A DNA stretch of 64,000 nt from contig OZ241856.1 in NCBI GenBank assembly GCA_965202845.1, positions 868,001 through 932,000 of the forward strand, written 5' to 3'. The stretch comes from CBDATA01 sp965202845 (GTDB lineage Bacteria; Acidobacteriota; Vicinamibacteria; Marinacidobacterales; Marinacidobacteraceae). Below the pieces are notes generated by a model. The model worked only from the letters and a program-made list of their open reading frames with translations. It did no database searches and had not been told where the DNA came from. Of the stretch, positions 18,820 through 27,542 are shown in pieces (the stretch's first letter is position 1; every line of letters starts with the position of its first letter). Position numbers and translations under genes: made by a program.

Positions 18820-19052
18820 CGCCGCCGTTCAAGGCGGATCCGGAACACGGCGCCGCCGAGGCGTTCGGGGAGCTTCCCGACGATCCGGGAGCGCAGGCGC
18901 AACTCGGCATGATCGCGCTCAACCGCGGCCAGACCGACCAGGCGATCGCCCACCTCGAGCGGGTACTGGAACTCGAGCCGGAGGGGCCGAACGCGGAGCT
19001 CGCGCGCAGCGTCCTCGCCGCCCTCCGCCCCTCAGGTTCCCGGCAAGAGTAG
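18820..19052 (+). pseudogene. C-terminal remnant of a TPR-repeat protein
   Basis: A short coherent stretch from about FKADPEHGAAEAFGELP to the stop reads as the last one or two tetratricopeptide repeats of a larger protein (AQLGMIALNRGQTDQAIAHL, then LELEPEGPNAELARSVL). No credible start precedes it: the in-frame ATG at 18696 lies in the terminator of the previous gene, and the residues between are low-complexity. Its last 21 bp overlap the end of the convergent propeller gene. The rest of this otherwise gene-free 361-bp stretch holds only the terminator. A very short real gene cannot be excluded. Confidence 0.5.
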
Positions 19053-22000
19053 GAGCGGCAGTCCCGCGCCCTCCAGTTCCCGGTTGAAGGCGTCCCGCTC
19101 CTCGCCGGTGAGCTGTTCGAAGCGCCGGCGGGTCGCCGCCAGCTCCTCCTCGTAGAGCGCGAGGACTTCGAGGTGCTGGTCGGTCGGCAGGTGGTCGCTG
19201 CCGCCGATGTACCCGTGGAGGCTTGAGAGCTTGGCGTGGAGGCGACGCGGCCAGCGCAGGGTGTCCTGGGCGGCGTCGCCGCCGGTGAGCCGCAGTTCGA
19301 AGAACCGCGCCTCCAGCTCCATCAGCGCGCTCTCGTACTCGGAAGCGGCGGTTCGGATCGCGGATGAGGCGGCGAGCGCCCGGCGTTCGGCGATCTGCTT
19401 GCGCAGCCACTCGATCCCCTCGATCATCCGTCCCACGTCCACGACCATCTCCTGAATCCGCAGCAGGGTGGCCGTCTGGGCGCGGAGCGCCTCGTCGGTG
19501 GAGGGAGACGCCGGATCCCGGCGGACGACGAGCGGCTGCTCCCGAACCGCGTCTCCGGCGGTGAGCCGCACGGCGTATGTCCCCGGCGGCATCAGGGTGG
19601 CGACCGGGCGGGATTCGGTGAGCAGCCGGAAGCCCCGCGCCGGCAGCACCTGTTCCGGGCTGTCCCGGGGCGGAGTGCGGAGCTTCGGCTGTTCGGTGGC
19701 TTCGTTGCGAAGGTTCCAGACCACCCGGTGGAGGCCGGCGTTCCCCGGCGCGTCCAGGGTCCGCACCAGCCCGCCGTCCGCATCCAGAATCTCCAGCGTG
19801 ACATCGGCGGCCTCGGCCAGCCGGTAGTGGAGGGTGGCCCCGTAGGGCGGGTTCTCCCCGGCGCCCGGATCCTCCGGCTGGCTCATCGGCGCGGCGCGAA
19901 GCCGGAAGCGCCACGCCTCGCGTGGCGGGAAGAGATGCGCTTCGCTTTCGGGTTCGGCGGTCCACTCCCGCAGTGGCGCGATGTCGTCGAGAATCCAGAA
20001 GCCGCGCCCGTAGGTGGCGGCGACCAGATCGCCGAACCGCTCCTGCACGGTCAGCCAGTGCACCGGGGCATGCGGCAGGTTGGACTGGAGCGACTGGAAC
20101 GTCGCCCCGTCGTCGAACGAGACCCAAACCGCGTTTTCGGTGCCGAGGTAGAGCAACCCGGGGCGAGCCGGATCCTCGCGGAGGGTGTGGGCGTAGCTGT
20201 GCGTGGTGTGCGGCAGGTTTTCGCCGAGCCGCGTCCACGACGCGCCGAAGTCGGCGGTGCGAAACGCCCAGGTTTCCGTGTCGCCGAGCTGGTGGAGGTC
20301 CACCGTGAGATAGGCGATCCCGGCGCCGTGCCGCGACGGCTCGATGTTGCTGAACGTGCCGAGCGGCGGCAGTCCGGGCAGGTTGTCGGAGACGTCTTCC
20401 CAGCTTTCGCCCCCGTCGCGGGAGACGTGGAGCTTCCCGTCGTTGCTCCCCGCCCACAGCGTTCCGGGGGTATGGGGCGATTCGGCGAGCGAGAAGAGCG
20501 TCGCCGCGTAGGTCGGGCTCACGTCGTCGAAGGTCAGTCCGCCGGTCTTCAGCTGGAGCGCCGGGTCGTCGGTGGTGAGGTCGGGGCTGATCGCGCTCCA
20601 GCTCTGTCCCCCGTTGGTGGTGACGTGGACGCGCTGGCTCCCGGCGTAGACCCGGTTCGGGTCGTGGGGCGAGATGTGAATCGGGAAGGTCCACTGGAAG
20701 CGGTCGCGCAGCTCGCCCGCCGCCCAGCCCTCCGGGTTGTCGGGCCAGACGCTCACGTTGCGCGCCTGCCCGCTGCGTTCGTCGAAGAGTTCGAGGATGC
20801 CCTCAAAGCAGCCGGACCAGACCCGCCCGGAGTCGCCGGGAACCGGGATGGCGAAGCCGGATTCGCAGCCGCCGACCGGGCTCCAGGCCCCGATGGGGAT
20901 GCCCCCGCCGGTGAGGCTGTTGGACGGGCCGCGCGACGACGGGCCGTCCTGGCGGTTCCCCATGACCCGGTAGGGAATCTCGTCGTCGACGTACACGTGG
21001 TACATCTGGGCGATCGGCAGCCGCGGCCGCATCCAGGTTTCGCCCCGGTTGACCGAGATGCTGACCCCGCCGTCGTGCCCCACGATCATCCGGTCCGGGT
21101 CGTCGGGGTCGATCCACATGTCGTGGTGGTCCCCGCCGGAGTCGTTGCGGAAGGTGGTGCGCCCGCCGTCGAGCGTCGTCAGGTGCCGGGTGGCGAGGAA
21201 GTGGGCCTCGTCCGGGTCGTCGGGCGCCGCGACCACCCGGGTGTAGTAGTGGGGTCGCTGATTCAGCGCGTGGTTCCGGTTGACCATCTCCCAGCTGGCG
21301 CCGAGGTCGTCGGAGCGCCAGAGCACGCCGTCCTGGGGATCGAGCGGCGCGAACTCCTCGTTGGCGCTGGTTTCGATGAGCGCGTAGACGCGCCGGGGGT
21401 TCGCCGGGGTCATGGCGAGCGCGATCTTCCCCATCGGCCCCTCAGGAAGGCCGTTGCCCTCAAGCCGCTCCCAGGAGTCCCCGCCGTCCAGGCTGCGGAA
21501 TATCCCGCTTCCCGGACCGCCGCTCTCCCGCCCCCAGGTCCACATGCGCATCTGCCACATCGCGGCGAACAGGATGCGGGGATTCGCGGGGCTGATGACC
21601 ACTTCCGAGGCGCCGGTGTTCTCGTCCACGAAGAGCGCCCGCTCCCAGGTGGCGCCGCCGTCGGTGGTGCGGAAGATCCCCCGCTCCTGCTGCGGCCCGT
21701 ACAGGTGTCCGAGCGCTGCGACCCAGGCGGTGTCGGGGTCGTCGGGGTGGACGGCGATCCGCGAGATGCGCCCGGTGGCTTCAAGGCCGGTGTGCGCCCA
21801 GGAGGCGCCGCGGTCGGTGGAGCGGTACACCCCGTTCCCCAGGGAGACGTTGCTGCGGATGTGCGCCTCCCCGGTTCCGGCCCAGACCACGTTCGGGTCG
21901 GCGGGCGAGACCGCGAGCGCCCCGATGGAGAGCGCCGTCTGGTCGTCGAACACCGGCGTCCAGTGGACTCCGCCGTCCAGGCTGCGGAAGACGCCGCCCG

Positions 22001-22169
22001 AAGCCGCGCCGAAGTAGTACACGCGGGGTTCGCCGGGAACCCCGAACACCGCCGAGACCCGGTTTCCCACCGGCCCGATGTGCCGCCAGCGCAGCGCGTC
22101 GAAGGGCCCCTCGGCGGCGGCGACCGGAAGGGCGAGGAGCGTGAGGATGAAGAGAAGGAGAGAGCGCAT
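19032..22169 (-). CDS. Secreted sortilin/VPS10-type beta-propeller protein
   Basis: 1045 residues with a signal peptide (MRSLLLFILTLLALPVAAAE). It contains a long series of BNR/sortilin-type repeats with S-x-DGG-x-W motifs, for example FRSLDGGVHWTPVF, FRTTDGGATWERALF, VTTNGGQSWSAIS and VSRDGGESWEDVS, over about residues 50-690. A beta-sandwich segment (YRLAEAADVTLEILDADGG, GTYAVRLTAGD) and a helical C-terminus follow. Proteins of this architecture are annotated as glycosyl hydrolase- or sortilin-like; no activity has been settled and no catalytic residues can be named. The start ATG gives the signal peptide. It is divergent from the restriction gene across 60 bp. Confidence 0.85.
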   Translation of the reverse strand: MRSLLLFILTLLALPVAAAEGPFDALRWRHIGPVGNRVSAVFGVPGEPRVYYFGAASGGVFRSLDGGVHWTPVFDDQTALSIGALAVSPADPNVVWAGTGEAHIRSNVSLGNGVYRSTDRGASWAHTGLEATGRISRIAVHPDDPDTAWVAALGHLYGPQQERGIFRTTDGGATWERALFVDENTGASEVVISPANPRILFAAMWQMRMWTWGRESGGPGSGIFRSLDGGDSWERLEGNGLPEGPMGKIALAMTPANPRRVYALIETSANEEFAPLDPQDGVLWRSDDLGASWEMVNRNHALNQRPHYYTRVVAAPDDPDEAHFLATRHLTTLDGGRTTFRNDSGGDHHDMWIDPDDPDRMIVGHDGGVSISVNRGETWMRPRLPIAQMYHVYVDDEIPYRVMGNRQDGPSSRGPSNSLTGGGIPIGAWSPVGGCESGFAIPVPGDSGRVWSGCFEGILELFDERSGQARNVSVWPDNPEGWAAGELRDRFQWTFPIHISPHDPNRVYAGSQRVHVTTNGGQSWSAISPDLTTDDPALQLKTGGLTFDDVSPTYAATLFSLAESPHTPGTLWAGSNDGKLHVSRDGGESWEDVSDNLPGLPPLGTFSNIEPSRHGAGIAYLTVDLHQLGDTETWAFRTADFGASWTRLGENLPHTTHSYAHTLREDPARPGLLYLGTENAVWVSFDDGATFQSLQSNLPHAPVHWLTVQERFGDLVAATYGRGFWILDDIAPLREWTAEPESEAHLFPPREAWRFRLRAAPMSQPEDPGAGENPPYGATLHYRLAEAADVTLEILDADGGLVRTLDAPGNAGLHRVVWNLRNEATEQPKLRTPPRDSPEQVLPARGFRLLTESRPVATLMPPGTYAVRLTAGDAVREQPLVVRRDPASPSTDEALRAQTATLLRIQEMVVDVGRMIEGIEWLRKQIAERRALAASSAIRTAASEYESALMELEARFFELRLTGGDAAQDTLRWPRRLHAKLSSLHGYIGGSDHLPTDQHLEVLALYEEELAATRRRFEQLTGEERDAFNRELEGAGLPLLLLPGT

Positions 22170-22229
22170 CGGGGCGGATTCTCCCGCATTCCCCGTTCTC
22201 CGCGTATCGTTTCCCGCCCGGACGAGTTG

Positions 22230-23813
22230 ATGACAGTATCCAGGAAGAAGCTCACGGCGGCGGTCGAGGCGTACTTCGCCGACCTCGGCCGGGTGTACGC
22301 ATCGGGCGGCGCGACCGGGGAACGCTCGATATACGGCCCGCTCCACGGGCTGCTGAACGCGGTCGGCGCGATGCTCAAACCGAAGGTCCACTGCGTCCAG
22401 GAGCCGGCCGACCTGGGCGCCGGGCATCCCGACTTCGCGCTGTACGCGGCGCGGCAGATGCAGCGGGGCGCCCCCAGGAAAGGCCAGATTCCGGAATGCG
22501 GGGTGGTCGAGGCGAAACCGCTCGAGGATGACGCCGGGGAGATCGCCGGGAGCGAACAGGTCGCCCGCTACCGGAAGCGATACGGCATGGCGCTGGTGAC
22601 GAACGCCCGGGATTTCGTGCTGGTGGGCGGCGACGGAGTGAAACTCGAAACCTGCCGACTGGCGGAAAGCGCCGACGAATTCCGGAACAGGATTCAGAAG
22701 CCGCGCGCCTTCGCCCGCGACGTCGGCCCGCGTCTCGGTGAATATCTGGTTCGCACCCTGTCGCACCGGGCGACGCTCGCCGATCCGAAGGATCTGGCGT
22801 GGCTGCTCGCCTCCCACGCCCGGGACGGGCTGGCCCGGGTTGAGGCGGCGGGTGAGACGAAGGCACTGGTTGCAGTGCGTTCGGCGCTGGAGGATGCGCT
22901 CGGCATCCGTTTCGAGGGCAAAAAAGGCGTCCACTTCTTCCACTCGACGCTGGTGCAGACGCTGTTCTACGGCGTGTTCTCCGCCTGGGTGCTTTGGGCG
23001 CGGCATGCGCCGGCGGGGAAGTTCGTCTGGCGCACTGCCGTCTGGGAGCTGCGGGTTCCGGTGTTGCGGGCGCTGTTCCAGCAGCTTGCCGACCCGGGCC
23101 GCCTGCAGCCTCTCGGCCTCGTGGAGGTGCTGGACTGGACCGCCGCCGCGCTCGACCGGGTGGACCGGAAGGCGTTTTTCGCCCGTTTCGATGAGGGCGA
23201 CGCGGTGCCCTACTTCTACGAGCCGTTCCTTGAAGCCTTCGATCCGACGCTCCGGAAGCAGCTCGGCGTCTGGTACACCCCGCCGGAAGTGGTCCGCTAC
23301 ATGGTGGCGCGGGTGGACCGGGCGCTCAAGGACGATCTCGGCATCGCCGAGGGGCTGGCGGCGGAACATGTGTACGTCCTTGACCCGTGCTGCGGGACCG
23401 GGGCGTATCTGGCGGAAGTTCTGCGCCGGATCGCCTCCAACCTCGAGGAGCAGGGGATCGGCGCACTCGCCGGAGCGCGGGTGAGGCAGGCCGCCGTCAA
23501 GCGTGTTTTCGGGTTCGAAATCATGCCGGCGCCCTTCGTAGTGGCGCATCTGCAGGTCGGCTTGACGATGGAGAAACTCGACGCGCCGTTCGCCGGCGAC
23601 GAGCGGGCGGGGGTATTCCTGACCAACGCGCTCACTGGATGGGAGCCCCGTCCGCCATCCAAGGGACTGTTGTTTCCCGAGCTTCAGGAGGAGCGGGAGC
23701 GGGCGATGGGCGTGAAGCAGCGGACGCCGGTGCTCGCCATTCTCGGCAACCCACCCTGGAACGGCTTCGCCGGGATTGCGGTGGACGAGGAGCGGGAACT
23801 CTCGCATGCGTAA
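22230..23813 (+). CDS. N-terminal part of a type ISP-like restriction-modification enzyme (ends at an in-frame TAA)
   Basis: 527 residues. The N-terminal region has a PD-(D/E)XK-like nuclease pattern (GHPDFALY and GVVEAKPLEDD). The methyltransferase core has motif I DPCCGTGAYL (D385) and motif IV NPPW at residues 507-510, as in N6-adenine methylases. It stops at TAA 23811, where the family continues with a Tyr in a block like AYRRTERVRRPEGQGLND. The next 5 codons and the downstream frame are in the same phase, so one base change (TAC or TAT to TAA) split a protein of about 1100 residues. The start ATG at 22230 is close to a possible TTG at 22227. It is probably non-functional unless the stop is read through or the second part restarts. 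Confidence 0.82.
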   Translation: MTVSRKKLTAAVEAYFADLGRVYASGGATGERSIYGPLHGLLNAVGAMLKPKVHCVQEPADLGAGHPDFALYAARQMQRGAPRKGQIPECGVVEAKPLEDDAGEIAGSEQVARYRKRYGMALVTNARDFVLVGGDGVKLETCRLAESADEFRNRIQKPRAFARDVGPRLGEYLVRTLSHRATLADPKDLAWLLASHARDGLARVEAAGETKALVAVRSALEDALGIRFEGKKGVHFFHSTLVQTLFYGVFSAWVLWARHAPAGKFVWRTAVWELRVPVLRALFQQLADPGRLQPLGLVEVLDWTAAALDRVDRKAFFARFDEGDAVPYFYEPFLEAFDPTLRKQLGVWYTPPEVVRYMVARVDRALKDDLGIAEGLAAEHVYVLDPCCGTGAYLAEVLRRIASNLEEQGIGALAGARVRQAAVKRVFGFEIMPAPFVVAHLQVGLTMEKLDAPFAGDERAGVFLTNALTGWEPRPPSKGLLFPELQEERERAMGVKQRTPVLAILGNPPWNGFAGIAVDEERELSHA

Positions 23814-23828
23814 CGGAGGACGGAGCGC

Positions 23829-25535
23829 GTGCGCCGCCCCGAGGGGCAGGGGCTGAATGATCTCTACGTGCGCTTCTTCCGCATGGCGGAACGTCGCATC
23901 GCGGAAAAGACCGGTCGGGGCGTCGTCTGTTTCATCTCCAACTATTCATGGCTCGACGGACTCTCCTTCACCGGAATGCGGGAACGCTACCTGGAGGCGT
24001 TCGACGCGATTCGGATCGACAATTTGCACGGTGACCGCATCATTTCGGAGTATGCGCCGGATGGCAAGACGAGTGAGACGATCTTCGCAGTTCGGGGAAA
24101 AACGACCGGGATCAAGGTCGGAACGTCCATCGCCTTGTTGTCCAAATTTGGGAAACAAGACACGACGACGCAAGGTCGGATTCGATACCGTGATTTTCAT
24201 CAGGCGAAGGCCGACCAAAGGCGGCGATCCCTGTTGGAAAGTCTGAAAGCCGAAACCATCGACGCGGGTTACTCGGACATGGATCCAAATTCTGGATTGG
24301 GTCTGCCATTCAAGCCGACTCCGGTAAGCGACGACTGGTTCGACTGGCCGTCGCTGCCGTCGTTGTTTCCGGTGTCGTACCCAGGCGTCAAGACCAGCCG
24401 CGACGGATTTCTGGTCGACGTGGATCGGGATCGACTCGTGGAGCGGGTGGCCGAGTACTTTGATCTTGGCCTGAGACATGAGGAAGTCGCCCGGCGCCAT
24501 CCTCGGGTGATGGAATCCACTCCGGGTTTCGATGCGTGGGCGGTGCGCGACGAGTTGCGGCAACGCGGAGGTCCGGACACGGGTGGCTTCATCCCCTACG
24601 CCTACCGGCCTTTCGATGTTCGTTGGCTTTACTGGGAGAAAGACACTGAACTTGTCGACCGAAAGCGCGCCGACTACCGGCCCCACGTGTTTGAAGGAAA
24701 TCTGTGGCTGTCTGCCGCGCAACACCTGCGACGCGGTCCCGGGGAACCACAAGCGGTTTTTACGGACAAGCTCGGTTCTGGACATCTCATTGAGCGTGGA
24801 GCTTCCATGTTTCCCATTCGACTTCGGGTCGGACCGGAGACTCTCCGAACGAATCTTTCCGATGAAGCGCGGCGCTATCTGGAGCGGATGCGCCTCGGCC
24901 CGGACGACCTGTTCCATCACGTTCTCGCCGTCCTGCACGACCCCGGCTACCGGGAGACCAACTCGGGTGCGCTGCGCCAGGAGTGGCCGCGCATCCCGCT
25001 GCCGGGCTGGCCGGAGGGCGACTCCGACGAGGCGGCGGAGGAACTCGCCCGGTCGGCGGCGCGGGGTCGCGAACTCGCCGCGTTGCTTGACCCCGAAACT
25101 TCCGTTCCCGGCGTCACGCAAGGGCCGTTGCGACCGGATCTCGTCGGGGTCGCCGTCCCGGCGACGGTGAGCGGACGCCAGATGGCGGGTGATGACTTTG
25201 CGGTGACGGCGGGCTGGGGCTGCTACGGCAAGGATGATGCGGTGATGCCCCGCCGGGGACACGCCGTGGAACGCGCCCTGCGCACGAGCTTCTTGCTCGG
25301 CGAAACGACGTTCGATGTCTACATCAACGACAGGGCGTTCTGGCGGAATGTTCCCGCCGCCGTCTGGAACTACCGCCTGGGTGGGTATCAGGTTCTCAAG
25401 AAATGGCTTTCCTACAGGGAGCGCACCATCCTGGACCGCCCCCTGCGTCCCGAGGAGGTGCAGTACTTTTCGGACACCGCCCGGCGGATCGCCGCCATCC
25501 TCATTCTGACCGGCTCCGGTTCTTCCGAATCATGA
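23829..25535 (+). CDS. C-terminal part of the same type ISP-like enzyme, possible restart product
   Basis: 568 residues, in the same frame as the previous feature. It begins at GTG 23829 with GGAGG about nine bases upstream, so re-initiation just after the TAA is plausible. It contains the end of the methyltransferase (QGLNDLYVRFFRMAERRI, GRGVVCFISNYSWLDG) and the target-recognition part seen in type ISP enzymes (FIPYAYRPFDVRWLYWEKDT, YRLGGYQVLKKWLSYRERTI). Base composition between about 24000 and 24900 is lower in GC than in neighbouring genes, fitting horizontal transfer. It converges with the broken AAA ATPase gene 14 bp away. Confidence 0.8.
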   Translation: MRRPEGQGLNDLYVRFFRMAERRIAEKTGRGVVCFISNYSWLDGLSFTGMRERYLEAFDAIRIDNLHGDRIISEYAPDGKTSETIFAVRGKTTGIKVGTSIALLSKFGKQDTTTQGRIRYRDFHQAKADQRRRSLLESLKAETIDAGYSDMDPNSGLGLPFKPTPVSDDWFDWPSLPSLFPVSYPGVKTSRDGFLVDVDRDRLVERVAEYFDLGLRHEEVARRHPRVMESTPGFDAWAVRDELRQRGGPDTGGFIPYAYRPFDVRWLYWEKDTELVDRKRADYRPHVFEGNLWLSAAQHLRRGPGEPQAVFTDKLGSGHLIERGASMFPIRLRVGPETLRTNLSDEARRYLERMRLGPDDLFHHVLAVLHDPGYRETNSGALRQEWPRIPLPGWPEGDSDEAAEELARSAARGRELAALLDPETSVPGVTQGPLRPDLVGVAVPATVSGRQMAGDDFAVTAGWGCYGKDDAVMPRRGHAVERALRTSFLLGETTFDVYINDRAFWRNVPAAVWNYRLGGYQVLKKWLSYRERTILDRPLRPEEVQYFSDTARRIAAILILTGSGSSES

Positions 25536-25549
25536 CCCGGGCGCGCCGT

Positions 25550-26643
25550 TCACCAGCTGGTCAGGGCCTTCATGTCGCGGTCGAATTGATCGAAGAACCC
25601 TTCCGGCCAGCTGTCAATGTTTCCCGACGAGTCCATGGTAGGATTCTCGACCTGGGGCAAGTCCGCCATGGCCGCGGCGTGGCGCGGACGGAAGAAGTAG
25701 AGGGCGACGTCGCTGGGTTTCATTACGCCCTCCCGCACTGTCCGCCGGATGCCGTTCAACACATGGTCGCTATGGGATTTGACCAGAATCTGCACGCCGG
25801 CGTTCGCCGCCTCGGCCAGAAATGCGCCCATCCGGGATTGGCTGACCGGATGAAGATGCGCTTCCGGATTCTCGATGAGAAACAGGTCGTCCGGTTCCGC
25901 CGAGAGGAGCGCAACGACGATGGGAAGCGCCTGGAGCACCCCGAAGCCGGCGTGCGCCGAGCCATGAAAATCCAGTTTGCTTGATGCGCGGAACCCCATC
26001 GTGACCGCATTGGCGCGCGGCACCGGCGCCAGATCCATTTCCAAGCCCAGAAAGAACTCAGCCATGCGCGCTTCCACCTGCTGTAGCAGCGCGGGCGAGG
26101 TGTTGGACATCAGGAGGGGGAGGTAGACCGAGTCGTCCTGCTTCCAGTACAGCACGCTGGCTGCGCTCTCTCCGTCCCGTCCCACCCGGAACGCGGATTC
26201 GGAATCCTCCAGCGGGTGCACATCGCGCGGCCCGATTCGTTCGGCGGACAGCCAGGTCAGACCGCGCAGACGGCTGACCAGTTCGGGCCTTCGCGTCCAT
26301 CCTTTCGCACCCGGAGCACCTGCATCGAGGTGTCCCATGCTTCGCCGTTGAACTCCCATGAGATCCGTCCCTCTTCATCGTCACCGAGCGCCAGCGAGCA
26401 TCCGTTCCCATCGCTTCCCTGATCGAGCACATCCCGCACGGCGCCCAGACGGAGCGTACGCCCGTTCAGCATGAGTCGTTCGGACCACTCCTCTTCGCGC
26501 ATGGTCTGGTGCAGCAACACGAGCGCCTGCATCACCGTCGACTTGCCGGATGCGTTGAACCCCGAAAGCAGCGTCAGCGGGCGCAACTGCAGATTGAGCC
26601 TTTCGAAACACTTGAAACGCCGAAGGTCCATGCATGTGATCAC
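25550..26643 (-). pseudogene. AAA-type ATPase (DUF3696/OLD-like), frameshifted
   Basis: ATPase of the kind often found in defence islands. The 5' part starts at GTG 26643 as MITCMDLRRFKCFERLNLQL, with the Walker A motif GFNASGKST, and ends prematurely as GPNWSAVCAV. The 3' part in another frame continues PELVSRLRGLTWLSAERIGP, the Walker B-like LFLIENPEAHLHP and the downstream VKSHSDHVLNGIRR. Adding one base to the CCC run near 26285 joins them (GREGPELVSRL), for a product of about 365 residues. The GTG has a GGAGGAGG site and overlaps the stop of the TauD-type gene (GTGA), so it belongs to that operon. The break may be real decay or a homopolymer sequencing error. Confidence 0.82.
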
Positions 26644-27542
26644 TGCGAACCTCCTCCTTCCAGGGCGTCGGGGCCGGCGAAGGTCACCCGGTAGAGAAGC
26701 CGCTCCGCCGACTCGTCGAACGGGGAGGCGGCGTGCATCGCCGACCGGTTGTCCCAGACCGCGATGTCGCCGGGCCGCCATTGGTGGCGGACGGCGAACT
26801 CGGGACCGGTGGCGTGGGCGACCAGCCGCTTCAGCAGGTCGCGGGCTTCGGCCTCCTTGAGGCCGCTCACGCTTCGGATGTGGCAGTCAGGGACGCAAAG
26901 CGCCTCCCGGCCGGTTTCCGGGTGGGGCGCAACCAGCGGACGCACCACCGGCGGGTGGGCGCGGCGCACTTCCGGCGCCAGCGGCGCTCGGTGCGGGTTG
27001 GTGCGGCGAAGCAGGTCGTCGAGAAAGGCGTAGTCATGCGCCGCGTAGCGGCCCCGGGCCGCCTCCCGCAGGTCGGCGGGAAGCGCGTCCCATGCGTGCG
27101 CCATCCCGGCGAACCAGGTGCCGCCGCCGTTTTCCGGGTGGACCCGGCAGTGAAGGATGGAGCCGGCCGGCTGCGGAACCCGGAAGCTGTCGTCGGTGTG
27201 CCACTGGATGTCGCCCGGTTCGGCGCGGACGAACAGCGACCGCAGCCTCCCGCCCTCCCGCAGATTCCCGATCCGCAGAATCTCCGGATGGCCGGGGAGG
27301 AGGAAGTCCGGGTCGTACTTCGCGTTGTCCTCCAGCGGCCCGAAGGCGCGGCAGAAGCGCAGGAACTCCCCGGGCGCCAGCAGGTCGCCGCCGGTCAGCG
27401 CCAGCAGGCCCCCGGATTCGAGCCAGAGGCGGCGAAGATGCGCCAGATCGGCGTCGGAGCGGTCGCCGAAGCGGAAGTCCGGGAGATGCAGCCCGAACCC
27501 GGACGGGGTCAGCGGCGCCGCCCGGAAGCGGTCGCCGCTCAC
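26640..27542 (-). CDS. TauD/TfdA-type Fe(II)/2-oxoglutarate dioxygenase
   Basis: 300 residues. The iron-binding facial triad is visible: H115 and D117 in QWHTDDSF, and H270 in NRSAMHAASPFD. The 2-oxoglutarate arginine is in ERLLYRVTFAG (R281 or R285). Members hydroxylate or cleave small substrates such as taurine, alkyl sulfates or amino acid derivatives; the substrate here is unknown. The start is GTG 27542, four bases inside the stop of the M28 peptidase gene, and its own stop overlaps the ATPase gene start. The three genes form one tightly coupled operon on the minus strand. Confidence 0.9.
   Translation of the reverse strand: MSGDRFRAAPLTPSGFGLHLPDFRFGDRSDADLAHLRRLWLESGGLLALTGGDLLAPGEFLRFCRAFGPLEDNAKYDPDFLLPGHPEILRIGNLREGGRLRSLFVRAEPGDIQWHTDDSFRVPQPAGSILHCRVHPENGGGTWFAGMAHAWDALPADLREAARGRYAAHDYAFLDDLLRRTNPHRAPLAPEVRRAHPPVVRPLVAPHPETGREALCVPDCHIRSVSGLKEAEARDLLKRLVAHATGPEFAVRHQWRPGDIAVWDNRSAMHAASPFDESAERLLYRVTFAGPDALEGGGSQ

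Noticed and set aside
19728..22229. Long plus-strand frame leading into the restriction gene
   Set aside because: It is antisense to the propeller gene with low-complexity composition; real homology begins only at ATG 22230.
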